Assembly: GCA_036822055.1 (NCBI GenBank)
Contig: DAISIK010000046.1
Span: 1-14,648, forward strand
Length of the DNA stretch: 14,648 nucleotides
Direction of reading: 5' to 3'
From: DAISIK01 sp036822055
GTDB lineage: Bacteria > Verrucomicrobiota > Verrucomicrobiia > Opitutales > Puniceicoccaceae
The notes beneath the pieces were generated by a model. It saw only the letters and a program-made list of their open reading frames with translations, was not told the origin of the DNA and did no database searches. Both the position numbers and the translations under genes were made by a program. Below, one piece after another: positions 7,687 through 14,302 of the stretch. Every line of letters starts with the position of its first letter. Position 1 is the first letter of the stretch.

Positions 7687-8574
7687 TTAGGAAAGTGACG
7701 ATTCAATAAAAATCCCGTAACCTCCAAACCATTTTTCGAACGAATCCCGAACCGCATTTACTTTGCCATATTCGCCCCCCAAAAGACAAAAACAGGCACT
7801 TCCGCTCCCGCTCATCAAACTCGTCAAGCCAAAGCGGCCCCGCAACTCCTGCAGCATCGCCCTCAATCCGAGGTATTTTTGACTAACTGGCCCTTCAAAA
7901 GAATTGCTCAGGAGATCTTCCAGCGAAATATCGTTCCTCAAGTACCCCTGCCAGAGGGCTTCAGTTGAACGCCTGTCCGCATAGTGGTCTGGATTTTCCC
8001 GTAAGACTCCATAGGCCCACCCCGTCCCCACCGGAAAAGAAGGCTGCAATACGAGAATGGGGCGCCCCGAAAGCTCCCTTTCTTTTTTTTCCGGGATCGC
8101 CTCAATCAAGTCCCCTCTCCCCCGCATCAACTTCGGTTTCCCATCCAGGAAAAGCGGGCAATCCGAGCCGAGCTCCCGAGCCATCTCGAGCATCTCCCCC
8201 TCCCTAACCTGCGAACTGACCAAGCGCCTCATCGCCCTCAAGGCAGCCACCGCATCACTGCTCCCACCCCCCAGTCCTGCCCCGATCGGGATGCGCTTCT
8301 CTAGCTCGAAATGAAAAAACCGCTCCTCACCCGACCAGCGTCGGAAAACTTCCGCCGCCCTTCGCACCAAATTACCTTTGCCGGTCTCAAGCTCCCCAGA
8401 GGAGCAAACCAGCGTGTCCTCCGCCACCCCATCAACCCGCAGCTCTACTCTCAAAGTATCCCCAAACCTGCACTGGGCCACCAAGGAGGTCAGGTCGTGA
8501 AATCCATCCGGCCTCGGACCATGAACCGCGAGAAACAGGTTGACCTTGGCCGGTGCGAATTCGCTGACAATCAT
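7687..8574 (-). CDS. ispE: 4-diphosphocytidyl-2-C-methyl-D-erythritol kinase
   Basis: IspE is the fourth enzyme of the non-mevalonate (MEP) isoprenoid pathway and phosphorylates the 2-hydroxyl of CDP-methylerythritol with ATP. It is a GHMP-superfamily kinase. Visible motifs are FAPAKVNLFL at the N-terminus with catalytic K10, the ATP-binding loop PIGAGLGGGSSDA (96-108), GSDCPLF with catalytic D138, and the third GHMP motif MSGSGSACF (254-262). Length (295) is normal. The start is ATG at 8574, with no Shine-Dalgarno in the preceding bases. It heads the leftward ispE-ptsI-glcD run and diverges from pyrF. The substrate supplier IspD and the next enzyme IspF are encoded just across the divergent gap, so these genes serve one pathway. 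Confidence 0.95.
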   Translation of the reverse strand: MIVSEFAPAKVNLFLAVHGPRPDGFHDLTSLVAQCRFGDTLRVELRVDGVAEDTLVCSSGELETGKGNLVRRAAEVFRRWSGEERFFHFELEKRIPIGAGLGGGSSDAVAALRAMRRLVSSQVREGEMLEMARELGSDCPLFLDGKPKLMRGRGDLIEAIPEKKERELSGRPILVLQPSFPVGTGWAYGVLRENPDHYADRRSTEALWQGYLRNDISLEDLLSNSFEGPVSQKYLGLRAMLQELRGRFGLTSLMSGSGSACFCLLGGEYGKVNAVRDSFEKWFGGYGIFIESSLS

Positions 8575-8666
8575 GCAACAGTTTCAGCACTCTTCTTTCT
8601 CCAGACAACCCTCTTTCAATCTACCACTGGACAAATGGCCCCGTCGTCCTAAGGATCCTCGCTTCC
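8575..8666. promoter_or_regulatory. Divergent ispE/pyrF intergenic region
   Basis: These 92 bases separate two divergently transcribed operons and must hold promoters for at least one of them, probably both. I could not find a convincing -35/-10 pair on either strand. On the plus strand AAGGA (8651-8655) lies 11 bases before the pyrF ATG and is a plausible, slightly distant ribosome-binding site. On the minus strand a purine-rich run lies too far from the ispE start to count as a normal site. Confidence 0.45.
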
Positions 8667-9383
8667 ATGGCTCCCACCACCGAAATTGCCCTCGCCCTCG
8701 ATGTCCCCAACCGGGACAGGGCAGACGATGTTCTCCTCCAGCTCGCCGGGGGACTCCAGTGGGTGAAGATAGGCCTCCAGCTATTCTGCCGCGAAGGCCC
8801 GGCCTGGATTGCCGGAATATCTCAGCGGGGCTTCAAAGTTTTTCTCGACCTCAAACTGCACGACATCCCCAACACCGTCGCCGGAGCGGTTTCCAGCATC
8901 GCCAGTTGCCGCCCCGATCTCCTCACCCTTCACGCCTCGGGGGGCGAGGCCATGCTGCGGGCAGCCGTCGAGGCCCGGAATTCCCATACCCCATCAACCC
9001 GGCTGATCGCTGTAAGCGTCCTGACCAGCCTCGATCAGGCCGACCTTGCTTCCATCGGTGTCCCAGACTCCACCGAGGAGCAGGTTCTTCGCCTCACCAA
9101 ACTGGCTCTCTCGGCCGGGGTCGACGGAGTGGTTGCCTCCCCCCTCGAAATAGCCCTTCTCCGCTCGACCTTTGGACCTCAGCCCTACCTCGTTACCCCT
9201 GGCATTCGCCCCGAGTCCTCCCAAGCTCACGAACAGAAGCGCACCATGGGCCCAGCGCAGGCAGCCGCCGCTGGCTCCAACCTCCTCGTCGTCGGGCGTC
9301 CCATCCTCGAAGCCCCGAACCCTCGAGCTGCCCTAGAGTCTATTCAATCCGGGATTGATGCCATCCACCCCCGCCGCACATGA
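8667..9383 (+). CDS. pyrF: Orotidine 5'-phosphate decarboxylase
   Basis: PyrF decarboxylates orotidine monophosphate to UMP, the last step of de novo pyrimidine synthesis. The 238-residue protein is a single TIM barrel. The N-terminal ALALDVP has the substrate-binding aspartate D12, followed by WVKIG (32-36). The signature DLKLHDIPNTV (61-71) contains the catalytic Asp-Lys-Asp array with K63. VTPGIRPE and VVGRPI near the C-terminus form the phosphate-binding loops. The start is ATG at 8667, supported by AAGGA eleven bases upstream. The stop overlaps the ispD start (ATGA, 9380-9383). A CTP-using enzyme (IspD) downstream of a UMP-producing one is suggestive, but probably only an operon of convenience. 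Confidence 0.95.
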   Translation: MAPTTEIALALDVPNRDRADDVLLQLAGGLQWVKIGLQLFCREGPAWIAGISQRGFKVFLDLKLHDIPNTVAGAVSSIASCRPDLLTLHASGGEAMLRAAVEARNSHTPSTRLIAVSVLTSLDQADLASIGVPDSTEEQVLRLTKLALSAGVDGVVASPLEIALLRSTFGPQPYLVTPGIRPESSQAHEQKRTMGPAQAAAAGSNLLVVGRPILEAPNPRAALESIQSGIDAIHPRRT

Positions 9384-10099
9384 ATACCTTTCTTTTTCTT
9401 TGCGCTGGTCGCAGCTCGCGCATGCAGGGGACCGTTTCCGATAAAATTCTCGCCCTCGTTGGCCAAACCACGGTTGCTAGCCTCGGGTTCCAGTCCTTCA
9501 TCCAAACCGGCCTGTTTCAAAAAGCCATCATCCTCTTCCGCGACCTTGCCCAACGGAGGGCATTAAACCAGATCTTCGCCCCTCTCTGCCCGAGCGGCTT
9601 CACCCTCCAATGGGTCGAGGGTGGCGGCGAAAGACAAGACTCCGTATTCAACGGTCTCTGCGCCGCTGGAATGGAGACCGAGCTAGTCGCTATCCACGAT
9701 GCTGCCCGCCCGCTCATCTCTCCCGAGACCATCCTCGGCGTCATGCACCTCGCCCGCGAAACCGGTGCCGCCGTGGCCGCGCACCCGGTTGCTGATACCA
9801 TCAAAAAGGCCGTCCCAAACCCGGAGAACCCCCTCCACACCACCCTTCTCGATCTCGATCGTCGTTCCCTCTGGGCGATGGAGACCCCGCAGGCCTTCCA
9901 ATTTGACCGGATCTTCGACGCCTACCAGCGCATCCGTCAAGAGGGCATCTCCATCACCGACGATACCGCCGCCCTCCAGCATCACGGGCAGCCCGTCGCC
10001 CTTTACCACAATCCTCTCCCCAACCCGAAGATCACCAATCCATCCGACCTCGCCTACGTCGAGGCCCTGCTTCGCCTCCGCCATGAGTCCGCCTGCTGA
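9380..10099 (+). CDS. ispD: 2-C-methyl-D-erythritol 4-phosphate cytidylyltransferase
   Basis: IspD couples methylerythritol phosphate to CTP, the third step of the MEP pathway. Recognisable motifs in the 239 residues are GGGERQDSVFNGL (81-93), HDAARPLI (106-113), AHPVADTIK (133-141), LWAMETPQAF (164-173) and KITNPSDL (217-224). The N-terminal nucleotide loop is unusual: LCAGRSSRMQG where relatives normally show AAGxGxRMG, and the conserved Lys-Gln that follows is Lys-Ile. The rest of the active site is intact, so the protein is probably functional. ATG at 9380 overlaps the pyrF stop by four bases. The 3' end overlaps ispF by 17 bases in another frame. This gives two separate genes rather than the fused IspDF seen in some bacteria. 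Confidence 0.92.
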   Translation: MNTFLFLCAGRSSRMQGTVSDKILALVGQTTVASLGFQSFIQTGLFQKAIILFRDLAQRRALNQIFAPLCPSGFTLQWVEGGGERQDSVFNGLCAAGMETELVAIHDAARPLISPETILGVMHLARETGAAVAAHPVADTIKKAVPNPENPLHTTLLDLDRRSLWAMETPQAFQFDRIFDAYQRIRQEGISITDDTAALQHHGQPVALYHNPLPNPKITNPSDLAYVEALLRLRHESAC

Positions 10100-10601
10100 A
10101 GAGTCTCATCGCCCCGAGCCTCCTTTCCGCATCGGCTCCGGTTACGATATACACCGCTTCGCCAAGGAGCGCCCCCTCGTCCTTGGTGGCATTTCCATTC
10201 CTTCCCCGTTGGGCCTGGAAGGCCATTCCGATGCCGACGTCCTCACCCACGCCCTCGCCGATGCCCTTCTCGGCTCAATCGGCGACGGAGATATTGGTAT
10301 CCATTTTTCAAATACAGATCCCTCCATTGAGGGGATTGATAGTCAGATCATTCTCGCCTTTGCCGCCAAAAAGGTTCGTCAGCGCGGGTACCAAATCGGC
10401 AACCTCGACGCCATGATCATCGCGGAGTTTCCAAAACTATCGCCCCATCTGCCCGAGATTCGGGAAAAGCTCGCCAGGACCCTCGAGATCAATCCCTCCC
10501 AAATCAGCGTTAAAGCAACCACCAACGAGGGCCTTGGAGCCCTCGGAGCTGGCCTCGGGATGGCTGCCCAGGCATCCTGCCTCATCTATCGTCTGGCCTA
10601 G
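10083..10601 (+). CDS. ispF: 2-C-methyl-D-erythritol 2,4-cyclodiphosphate synthase
   Basis: IspF cyclises CDP-methylerythritol 2-phosphate with loss of CMP, the fifth MEP-pathway step, acting as a homotrimer with a divalent metal. The metal ligands are D22 and H24 in GSGYDIHRF and H56 in GHSDADVLTHALADALLG. These are offset by a constant 14 residues from E. coli D8, H10 and H42. SIGDGDIGIHFSNTDP (65-80) and KATTNEGLGALGAG (144-157) are further family signatures. At 172 residues it has an N-terminal extension of about 14. ATG at 10083 lies inside ispD, giving a 17-base overlap; no better start occurs before the conserved FRIGSGYD. It ends 22 bases before proA. Confidence 0.95.
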   Translation: MSPPAEESHRPEPPFRIGSGYDIHRFAKERPLVLGGISIPSPLGLEGHSDADVLTHALADALLGSIGDGDIGIHFSNTDPSIEGIDSQIILAFAAKKVRQRGYQIGNLDAMIIAEFPKLSPHLPEIREKLARTLEINPSQISVKATTNEGLGALGAGLGMAAQASCLIYRLA

Positions 10602-10623
10602 AGCCAGGAATTCACCTCCTCCC

Positions 10624-11913
10624 ATGCAACCTGTCCCTTCCGAAATTCCAGCACTCATTGAAAAACTCGCCCTCCAGGCGCGCACCGCCTCCCTTCAGCT
10701 GGCTACCCTCGACGCCGCCCGGAAAAACGCGGCCCTCGCCAACCTTGCCAGCCTCCTTCGATCTTCCGTTCCGGAGATTGAGGAACGCAATCGGGTCGAC
10801 CTCGAAGCGGCCGAAGCAGCCGGACTTACCATGGCCATGATCGACCGCCTCCGCCTCGATTCCAGCCGGATCGAAAAGATGGCCACCGGGATCGATCAAA
10901 TTATCGCCCTTCCCGATCCGGTCGGCGAGGTCATGGAAACCCTCTCCCCTCCAAATGGTCTCGACATTCGCAAGGTCCGCGTCCCCATCGGGGTGATCGG
11001 AATCATCTACGAGTCTCGCCCCAACGTCACCATCGACTGCGCCGCACTCTGCCTCAAGTCGGGGAACGCCAGCATCCTCCGCGGCGGCAAGGAGGCCTTT
11101 CACTCCAACCAGATCCTCGCCGAGATCACCAGCCAAGCCCTCGCGGACAGCGACATCGATCCCCATGCCGTCCAGTTGATCCCCACCACCGACCGGGCCG
11201 CTCTCAACGTCCTTCTCAAACTCAACCACCTCGTCCATTGCATCATTCCGCGGGGAGGCGAGAGCCTGATCCGCTTCGTCTCCGAGAACAGTACCATCCC
11301 GGTCATCAAACACTTTACCGGTGTCTGCAACGCCTTCCTCGCCGCTTCGGCTGACCCCCAGCGAGCTAGCTCCGTGATCGTCAACGCCAAGGCCCAGCGG
11401 GCTGGCGTCTGCAACGCCATCGAGAATTTGCTCGTTTCGCGCAGTGCCCCGCAGACCGTCCTTATCGACGTGCTCAACTCCCTGGCCGAGGCCAAAGTTG
11501 AGCTGCGCGTCGACCAGGAAATCGCTGAATTACTCAGCAAACACCCTTCCGCAATTCCCTACACCCTCGCTACTGACGCCGACTGGGGGACTGAATACCT
11601 CGACCTCATCCTATCCGTAAAAATGGTCTCCGACTGCCAGCAAGCCGTTGATTTCATCAACCATTACGGCTCGGGTCACAGCGACGTCATCCTCACCGAG
11701 GAGCCCTCGGAGGCCCTCTATTTTCTCAATGCGGTCGATGGTGCCACCGTCTATTGGAATGCCAGCACCCGCTTTACCGATGGCTTCGAGTTTGGACTCG
11801 GGGCAGAGATCGGAATCTCCACCGACCGCCTTCATGCCCGGGGTCCGATGGGGCTCCGCGAACTTTGCTCCTACAAATACCTGATCTACGGAGACGGCCA
11901 AATCCGCTCCTAG
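10624..11913 (+). CDS. proA: Glutamate-5-semialdehyde dehydrogenase (gamma-glutamyl phosphate reductase)
   Basis: ProA reduces gamma-glutamyl phosphate with NADPH to glutamate semialdehyde, the second step of proline synthesis. It is a member of the aldehyde dehydrogenase superfamily. The signature IIYESRPNVTIDCAALCLKS (127-146) continues into GNASILRGGKEA. The catalytic cysteine is C235 in HFTGVCNAF, and NAKAQRAGVCNAIENLLV (254-271) and STRFTDGFEFGLGAEIGIST (381-400) are conserved further on. The 429 residues are close to the usual 415-420. The frame opens earlier inside ispF, but ATG at 10624 gives the normal N-terminus. The partner kinase gene proB is absent. It is the last gene of the plus-strand run; beyond it composition and gene content change. 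Confidence 0.95.
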   Translation: MQPVPSEIPALIEKLALQARTASLQLATLDAARKNAALANLASLLRSSVPEIEERNRVDLEAAEAAGLTMAMIDRLRLDSSRIEKMATGIDQIIALPDPVGEVMETLSPPNGLDIRKVRVPIGVIGIIYESRPNVTIDCAALCLKSGNASILRGGKEAFHSNQILAEITSQALADSDIDPHAVQLIPTTDRAALNVLLKLNHLVHCIIPRGGESLIRFVSENSTIPVIKHFTGVCNAFLAASADPQRASSVIVNAKAQRAGVCNAIENLLVSRSAPQTVLIDVLNSLAEAKVELRVDQEIAELLSKHPSAIPYTLATDADWGTEYLDLILSVKMVSDCQQAVDFINHYGSGHSDVILTEEPSEALYFLNAVDGATVYWNASTRFTDGFEFGLGAEIGISTDRLHARGPMGLRELCSYKYLIYGDGQIRS

Positions 11914-11932
11914 CCGTCCCCGTCCTCGGCTA
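11911..11932 (+). terminator. Weak hairpin at the proA stop codon
   Basis: TAGCCG (11911-11916, including the stop codon) can pair with CGGCTA (11927-11932) across a 10-base loop. There is no following T-run, so an intrinsic terminator is doubtful. It is listed because it marks the end of the plus-strand operon. From here to 12008 I see no gene or convincing site. Confidence 0.2.
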
Positions 11933-12078
11933 AGCCTTCGCACTGGCTTCCCAACTCGCGGTTTGTTGGCGCCGCACTGCCAATCCGCACCTCCACCATT
12001 GTTCCTAATCAGGAATCATTGCCTCGCCCCCCAAGGCACAGACATTCAACTCTGAGCAATGCAAAGGGACTCCGCAAG

Positions 12079-12461
12079 TAGGTCCCGCCCAGAGTTTCCG
12101 CATGGATCATTTGCCCATAGGGACTGTAATCAACACGGTGGGTCACCGTTCCCGTCCCATCGCTCATGGCCAAGGTGCTCCCGCGATAATCGAATTGGAA
12201 GATCGTGACCCCGTCCTTCGCACCAACTCCACCCCGCTCGGAATCGAAATCGAAATCAAAATCGCTATCGAAATCGACGTAGCCCCAATCGAGTCCCGAT
12301 AGCGAACCCGACGAGATAGTCGCCCCTCCCGTACCGATCGGCCCGCTGACCAGGTTTCCGTCGAGATCGATGGCCGGGGCAAGATTCACCCCATCGCTGG
12401 ACCAGCTCGCCACCCGATCATCGGCATCAAAGGTCATCGTAGTGGGGGTCATTCGGTTGGG
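12079..12461 (-). repeat. RHS-core direct repeat, copy A
   Basis: This stretch is clearly similar at DNA level to 13600-14075, in the same orientation, once the 93-base element and its duplication are removed from the latter. Similarity stops sharply at AGGTCCCGCC on one side (the core/tip junction) and at GGGGTCATTCG on the other. The main length difference is the hexamer tract at 12241-12276. Confidence 0.88.
12241..12276 (-). repeat. Imperfect hexanucleotide tract inside RHS fragment A
   Basis: Six consecutive imperfect 6-base units of the type AAATCG (read on the plus strand) encode an alternating Asp-Phe/Asp-Ser run, FDSDFDFDFDS, on the coding strand. Fragment B has only VDSDFEG here, so the tract expanded in A or contracted in B, most simply by replication slippage. 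The unit is a multiple of three, so changes would alter length without shifting the frame. Confidence 0.8.
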
Positions 12462-12466
12462 ATGCG

Positions 12467-12991
12467 CTATCGCTTTGCCCACTGAATTTTCAACTTCGGA
12501 CACTCTGGAAGCACTCTTTCTGCAATCGCATCGGCAATCTCGTTAAACTGGTCCGCCGTCAGACGGTCGTCCAACGGGATACGCTCCGCCGCATGGATGC
12601 CGGATCTCATTCTGACTCCGATGCAATACAGCCTTGTTTTTGAGAACGAATTTGCAGGATACGGATAGAATCTCTTCACCTGCTCCCATGGGAATCTTGC
12701 GTTTCCAAATGCTACCACCTGATCCGTGATCTGTACGGGAACCACAATAGGATCCGATTTGAGTTTACAAGCGCGCCAGGTCACAGGAATCATCAAAATG
12801 AAAATCACCACGAGCCTCTCTAAAAATTCTGCATATTCCGCAAAGACTGTTTCGGACAAAATCAGAAGCAAAATGAACATTAGCGGGATCGTGAACATTG
12901 AATCCTTCTGAAATTGAGAATAAGTACCGCTAAAAAACTCAACTGTAGGGGACCTGAAATGAGGGCCACCTTGGTCAGAACTATTATTCAT
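12467..12991 (-). CDS. Two-helix membrane protein with a cytosolic C-terminal domain, unknown function
   Basis: I do not recognise this 174-residue protein with certainty. Two hydrophobic segments lie at about 33-50 and 58-74. A soluble domain follows, with VQITDQVVAFGNARFPWEQV (86-105) and an amphipathic C-terminal helix (about 145-162). This layout recalls membrane-anchored YcxB/bacterial PH-like proteins, but that is a weak impression. The start chosen is ATG at 12991, overlapping the previous gene by 8 bases; a TTG start at 13048 would add 19 residues. It is the last gene of a run beginning in RHS fragment B and ends within six bases of the fragment A repeat. Base composition is less G+C-rich than the housekeeping genes. 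An immunity-like role is conceivable from position only. Confidence 0.72.
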   Translation of the reverse strand: MNNSSDQGGPHFRSPTVEFFSGTYSQFQKDSMFTIPLMFILLLILSETVFAEYAEFLERLVVIFILMIPVTWRACKLKSDPIVVPVQITDQVVAFGNARFPWEQVKRFYPYPANSFSKTRLYCIGVRMRSGIHAAERIPLDDRLTADQFNEIADAIAERVLPECPKLKIQWAKR

Positions 12992-13169
12992 CTTCGTTAT
13001 TATTTTTTGGTTTTCTTGAAAGAACCCAGCCGAAATACAAAATAACAAGACCTATAAGCCTCGCATGCAAGCCGTACCATCCAGTGCCTGGAGCCCATAA
13101 TGAATCCAGCCTTCCTGAAACAACAGCGGAAAGACCTAGGATCAACAATATAAATCCAAGAGCGCGCAC
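12984..13169 (-). CDS. Small two-helix membrane protein, unknown function
   Basis: This 61-residue protein has two hydrophobic segments (about 4-20 and 36-52) separated by a short polar loop with WAPGTGWYG, and a charged tail ending KPKNNNEDE. I do not recognise the family. It starts with GTG at 13169, and its first base is the last base of the stop of the RHS fragment B frame (TAGTG). It ends inside the start of the 174-residue gene. The overlap on both sides argues that RHS tip, small protein and 174-residue protein were one translationally coupled unit. In polymorphic toxin loci this position usually holds the immunity gene, but nothing in the sequence itself shows that function. Confidence 0.6.
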   Translation of the reverse strand: MRALGFILLILGLSAVVSGRLDSLWAPGTGWYGLHARLIGLVILYFGWVLSRKPKNNNEDE

Positions 13170-13427
13170 TAGGGTTTTTCTTGTCTTGATTGAATAGGCT
13201 CTAGATTGCTCAAGGGACCTCTCAAATACCTGCTTGCTATCGTTTTATTTATGAATTCCAGTATTTGACTTGAAGAAGGTCCGAGATATCCTCCGAAAGA
13301 AGCGGGAGGGGGTCCTGTGATGAAAAAACCTTCGATAAAATCCGGAGATTGATAGGCAATTCCTGGACCGACGGCTACAATGGTTGTGCCGAGTTTCATA
13401 TTCGACACGTCAGGTGCCGCGACACCC

Positions 13428-13519
13428 TAATGGCACTTAGTTAAGGTCAGGTGCGGCACTCCAAGGCTCTTTCTAAACAGGCGCAAAACCCCGAAAAATC
13501 GCTTAACTAAGCGCCATTG
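13428..13519. mobile_element. MITE-like element, copy 1 (92 bp)
   Basis: The ends are 18-base terminal inverted repeats: TAATGGCACTTAGTTAAG at 13428-13445 and CTTAACTAAGCGCCATTG at 13502-13519, matching at 16 of 18 positions. It is flanked by the exact 11-base duplication CCGCGACACCC (13417-13427 and 13520-13530). It is far too short for a transposase, so it must be moved in trans. Terminal sequence and duplication length recall the IS4 family, whose ends, as I remember them, begin TAATGCC and contain CAGTTAAGG; this is a recollection, not a search. It interrupts the RHS fragment B tip after VGVAA and supplies an early stop. Confidence 0.9.
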
Positions 13520-13599
13520 CCGCGACACCCACTAACGCAGGGGCCGATGCGCCTTGCACTGGAGGAGCGACGAGATATGAATCCTCTATCGAGAATGGA

Positions 13600-14075
13600 T
13601 AGGTCCCGCCCAGAGTTTCCGCACGGGTCACTTGTCCATAGGGACTGTAATCAAAACGGTGGGTCACCGTTCCCGTCCCATCGCTCATGGCCACCGTGCT
13701 CCCGCGATAATCGAAGTGGAAGATCGTGACCCCAATGGCACTTAGTTAAGGTCAGGTCCAGCACTCCAAGGCTCTTTCCAAACAGGTGCAAAACCCCGCA
13801 AAACGGGCTTAACTAAGCGCCATTGGATCGTGACCCCGTCATCCGCACCAACTCCACGCCCCTCAAAATCGGAATCGACGTAGCACCAATCGAGACCCGA
13901 TAGCGATTTCGATAGCGAACCCGACAAGATGCTCGCCCCTACCCTACCGGGAGGACCGACCGTGAGTTTACCATCGAGATCGAAGACCGGGGCAAGATTC
14001 ACCCCGTCACTGGCCCAGTTCGCCACCCGATCATCGGGGTCAAAAGTCATTGTCGTGGGGGTCATTCGTTAGGGG
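13600..14075 (-). repeat. RHS-core direct repeat, copy B, interrupted by a MITE
   Basis: This is the partner of 12079-12461. Excluding 104 bases of element plus duplication, the alignable length is about 372 bases. B differs by lacking most of the hexamer tract and by a small in-frame repeat giving SLSKSLSG where A has only SLSG. Similarity ends near CCTAACGAATG, where A reads CCCAACCGAATG. Confidence 0.88.
13733..13825. mobile_element. MITE-like element, copy 2 (93 bp)
   Basis: The ends are CAATGGCACTTAGTTAAG (13733-13750) and CTTAACTAAGCGCCATTG (13808-13825), inverted repeats matching at 17 of 18 positions. The exact 11-base duplication GATCGTGACCC flanks it (13722-13732 and 13826-13836). 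The interior is nearly the same as copy 1, with a handful of substitutions mostly in the right half. Both copies have the same orientation. It splits the RHS fragment B core after DDGVTI. Fragment A has the uninterrupted sequence at the same point (DGVTIFQFDYRGST), which acts as a natural empty-site control. Confidence 0.93.
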
Positions 14076-14302
14076 GCAGGTGAAGGAACTCTTGAAACTC
14101 TCGACTTTTGACAACAAACGAAACTACAATCAAATAATGTCCTTCCACCGTCCCAAGGCAAGAATATCCCAATGAACCTTTGCAAACTCTTAAAATGCGG
14201 CTTCATGGAGTCCAATCCAAATTATCTGGATCCGAGCCGTACTTAAACCCCGTGACTGAACTGCCCGTAGCGAATTGGTAACACTAGCGGCCCTCCCATA
14301 AC
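14076..14302. other. Stretch without a convincing gene between RHS fragment B and a membrane-protein gene
   Basis: On the minus strand a 45-codon frame starts at 14206 (MKPHFKSLQRF) and ends at the TAA two codons before the fragment B ATG, in the same frame as fragment B. It has no recognisable similarity, and an 18-codon frame further upstream is also too short to support. I see no repeat, promoter or terminator. This is probably decayed sequence left by the rearrangement that placed fragment B here. Confidence 0.4.

Larger units (their letters stand above)
12009..12461 (-). pseudogene. RHS/YD-repeat core fragment A with a short divergent tip
   Basis: The frame encodes a remnant of an RHS/YD-repeat protein. 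FQFDYRGSTLAMSDGTGT followed by HRVDYSPYGQ is the characteristic pattern of the end of an RHS core, and MTPTTMTFDADDRVASW also looks like a YD-type unit. It lacks the many upstream repeats, any signal peptide, and the usual motif-rich end of a full core. After GGTY it diverges completely from fragment B and ends in an unrelated tail of about 22 residues (LRSPFALLRVECL, then on to the stop at 12009). Its upstream edge abuts the end of the 174-residue membrane-protein gene. The frame runs back to a GTG at 12503, but similarity to fragment B begins only near 12461. It is probably a displaced, non-functional RHS end; a short expressed protein cannot be excluded. Confidence 0.7.
13169..14065 (-). 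pseudogene. RHS/YD-repeat core fragment B plus tip, split by two MITE insertions
   Basis: Three frame pieces (14065-13742, 13694-13503 and 13408-13169) are parts of one coding sequence. Deleting the elements at 13733-13825 and 13428-13519, plus one copy of each 11-base target duplication, joins them in frame. The junctions read DDGVTI/FHFDYRGST and VGVAA/PDVSNMKLG, giving 229 codons and then TAG. The first part matches fragment A and carries the RHS-type FDYRGST, THRFDYSPYGQ and AETLGGTY. After GGTY comes a tip of roughly 110 residues unlike fragment A, with IVAVGPGIAYQSPDF and PPPASFGGYLGPSSSQ; I do not recognise it. A TAA codon lies two codons before the first ATG, so even the restored frame is a fragment of a larger RHS protein. 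Both insertions bring in early stops, so it is inactive now. Confidence 0.82.

Noticed and set aside
8540..9358. A 272-codon open frame on the plus strand
   Set aside because: It overlaps pyrF in another frame and is rich in Arg/Pro/Ser, typical of a shadow of a G+C-rich gene; pyrF has all its motifs.
9380..10601. A fused bifunctional IspDF
   Set aside because: ispD has its own stop at 10097-10099, and ispF starts inside it in a different frame, so they are two overlapping genes.
10612..11313. A 233-codon open frame on the minus strand
   Set aside because: It is antisense to proA, which is full-length and well conserved; composition is skewed to Asp/Gly/Val as in shadow frames.
12001..12014. 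Short inverted repeat TTCCT-AATC-AGGAA as a terminator
   Set aside because: The stem is only five pairs without a T-run, and it lies at the end of an inactive RHS fragment.
13417..13836. The two repeated elements as a CRISPR array, or as a single tandem duplication
   Set aside because: There are only two copies about 200 bases apart. Each has inverted ends and its own target duplication, and the sequence between them is coding.
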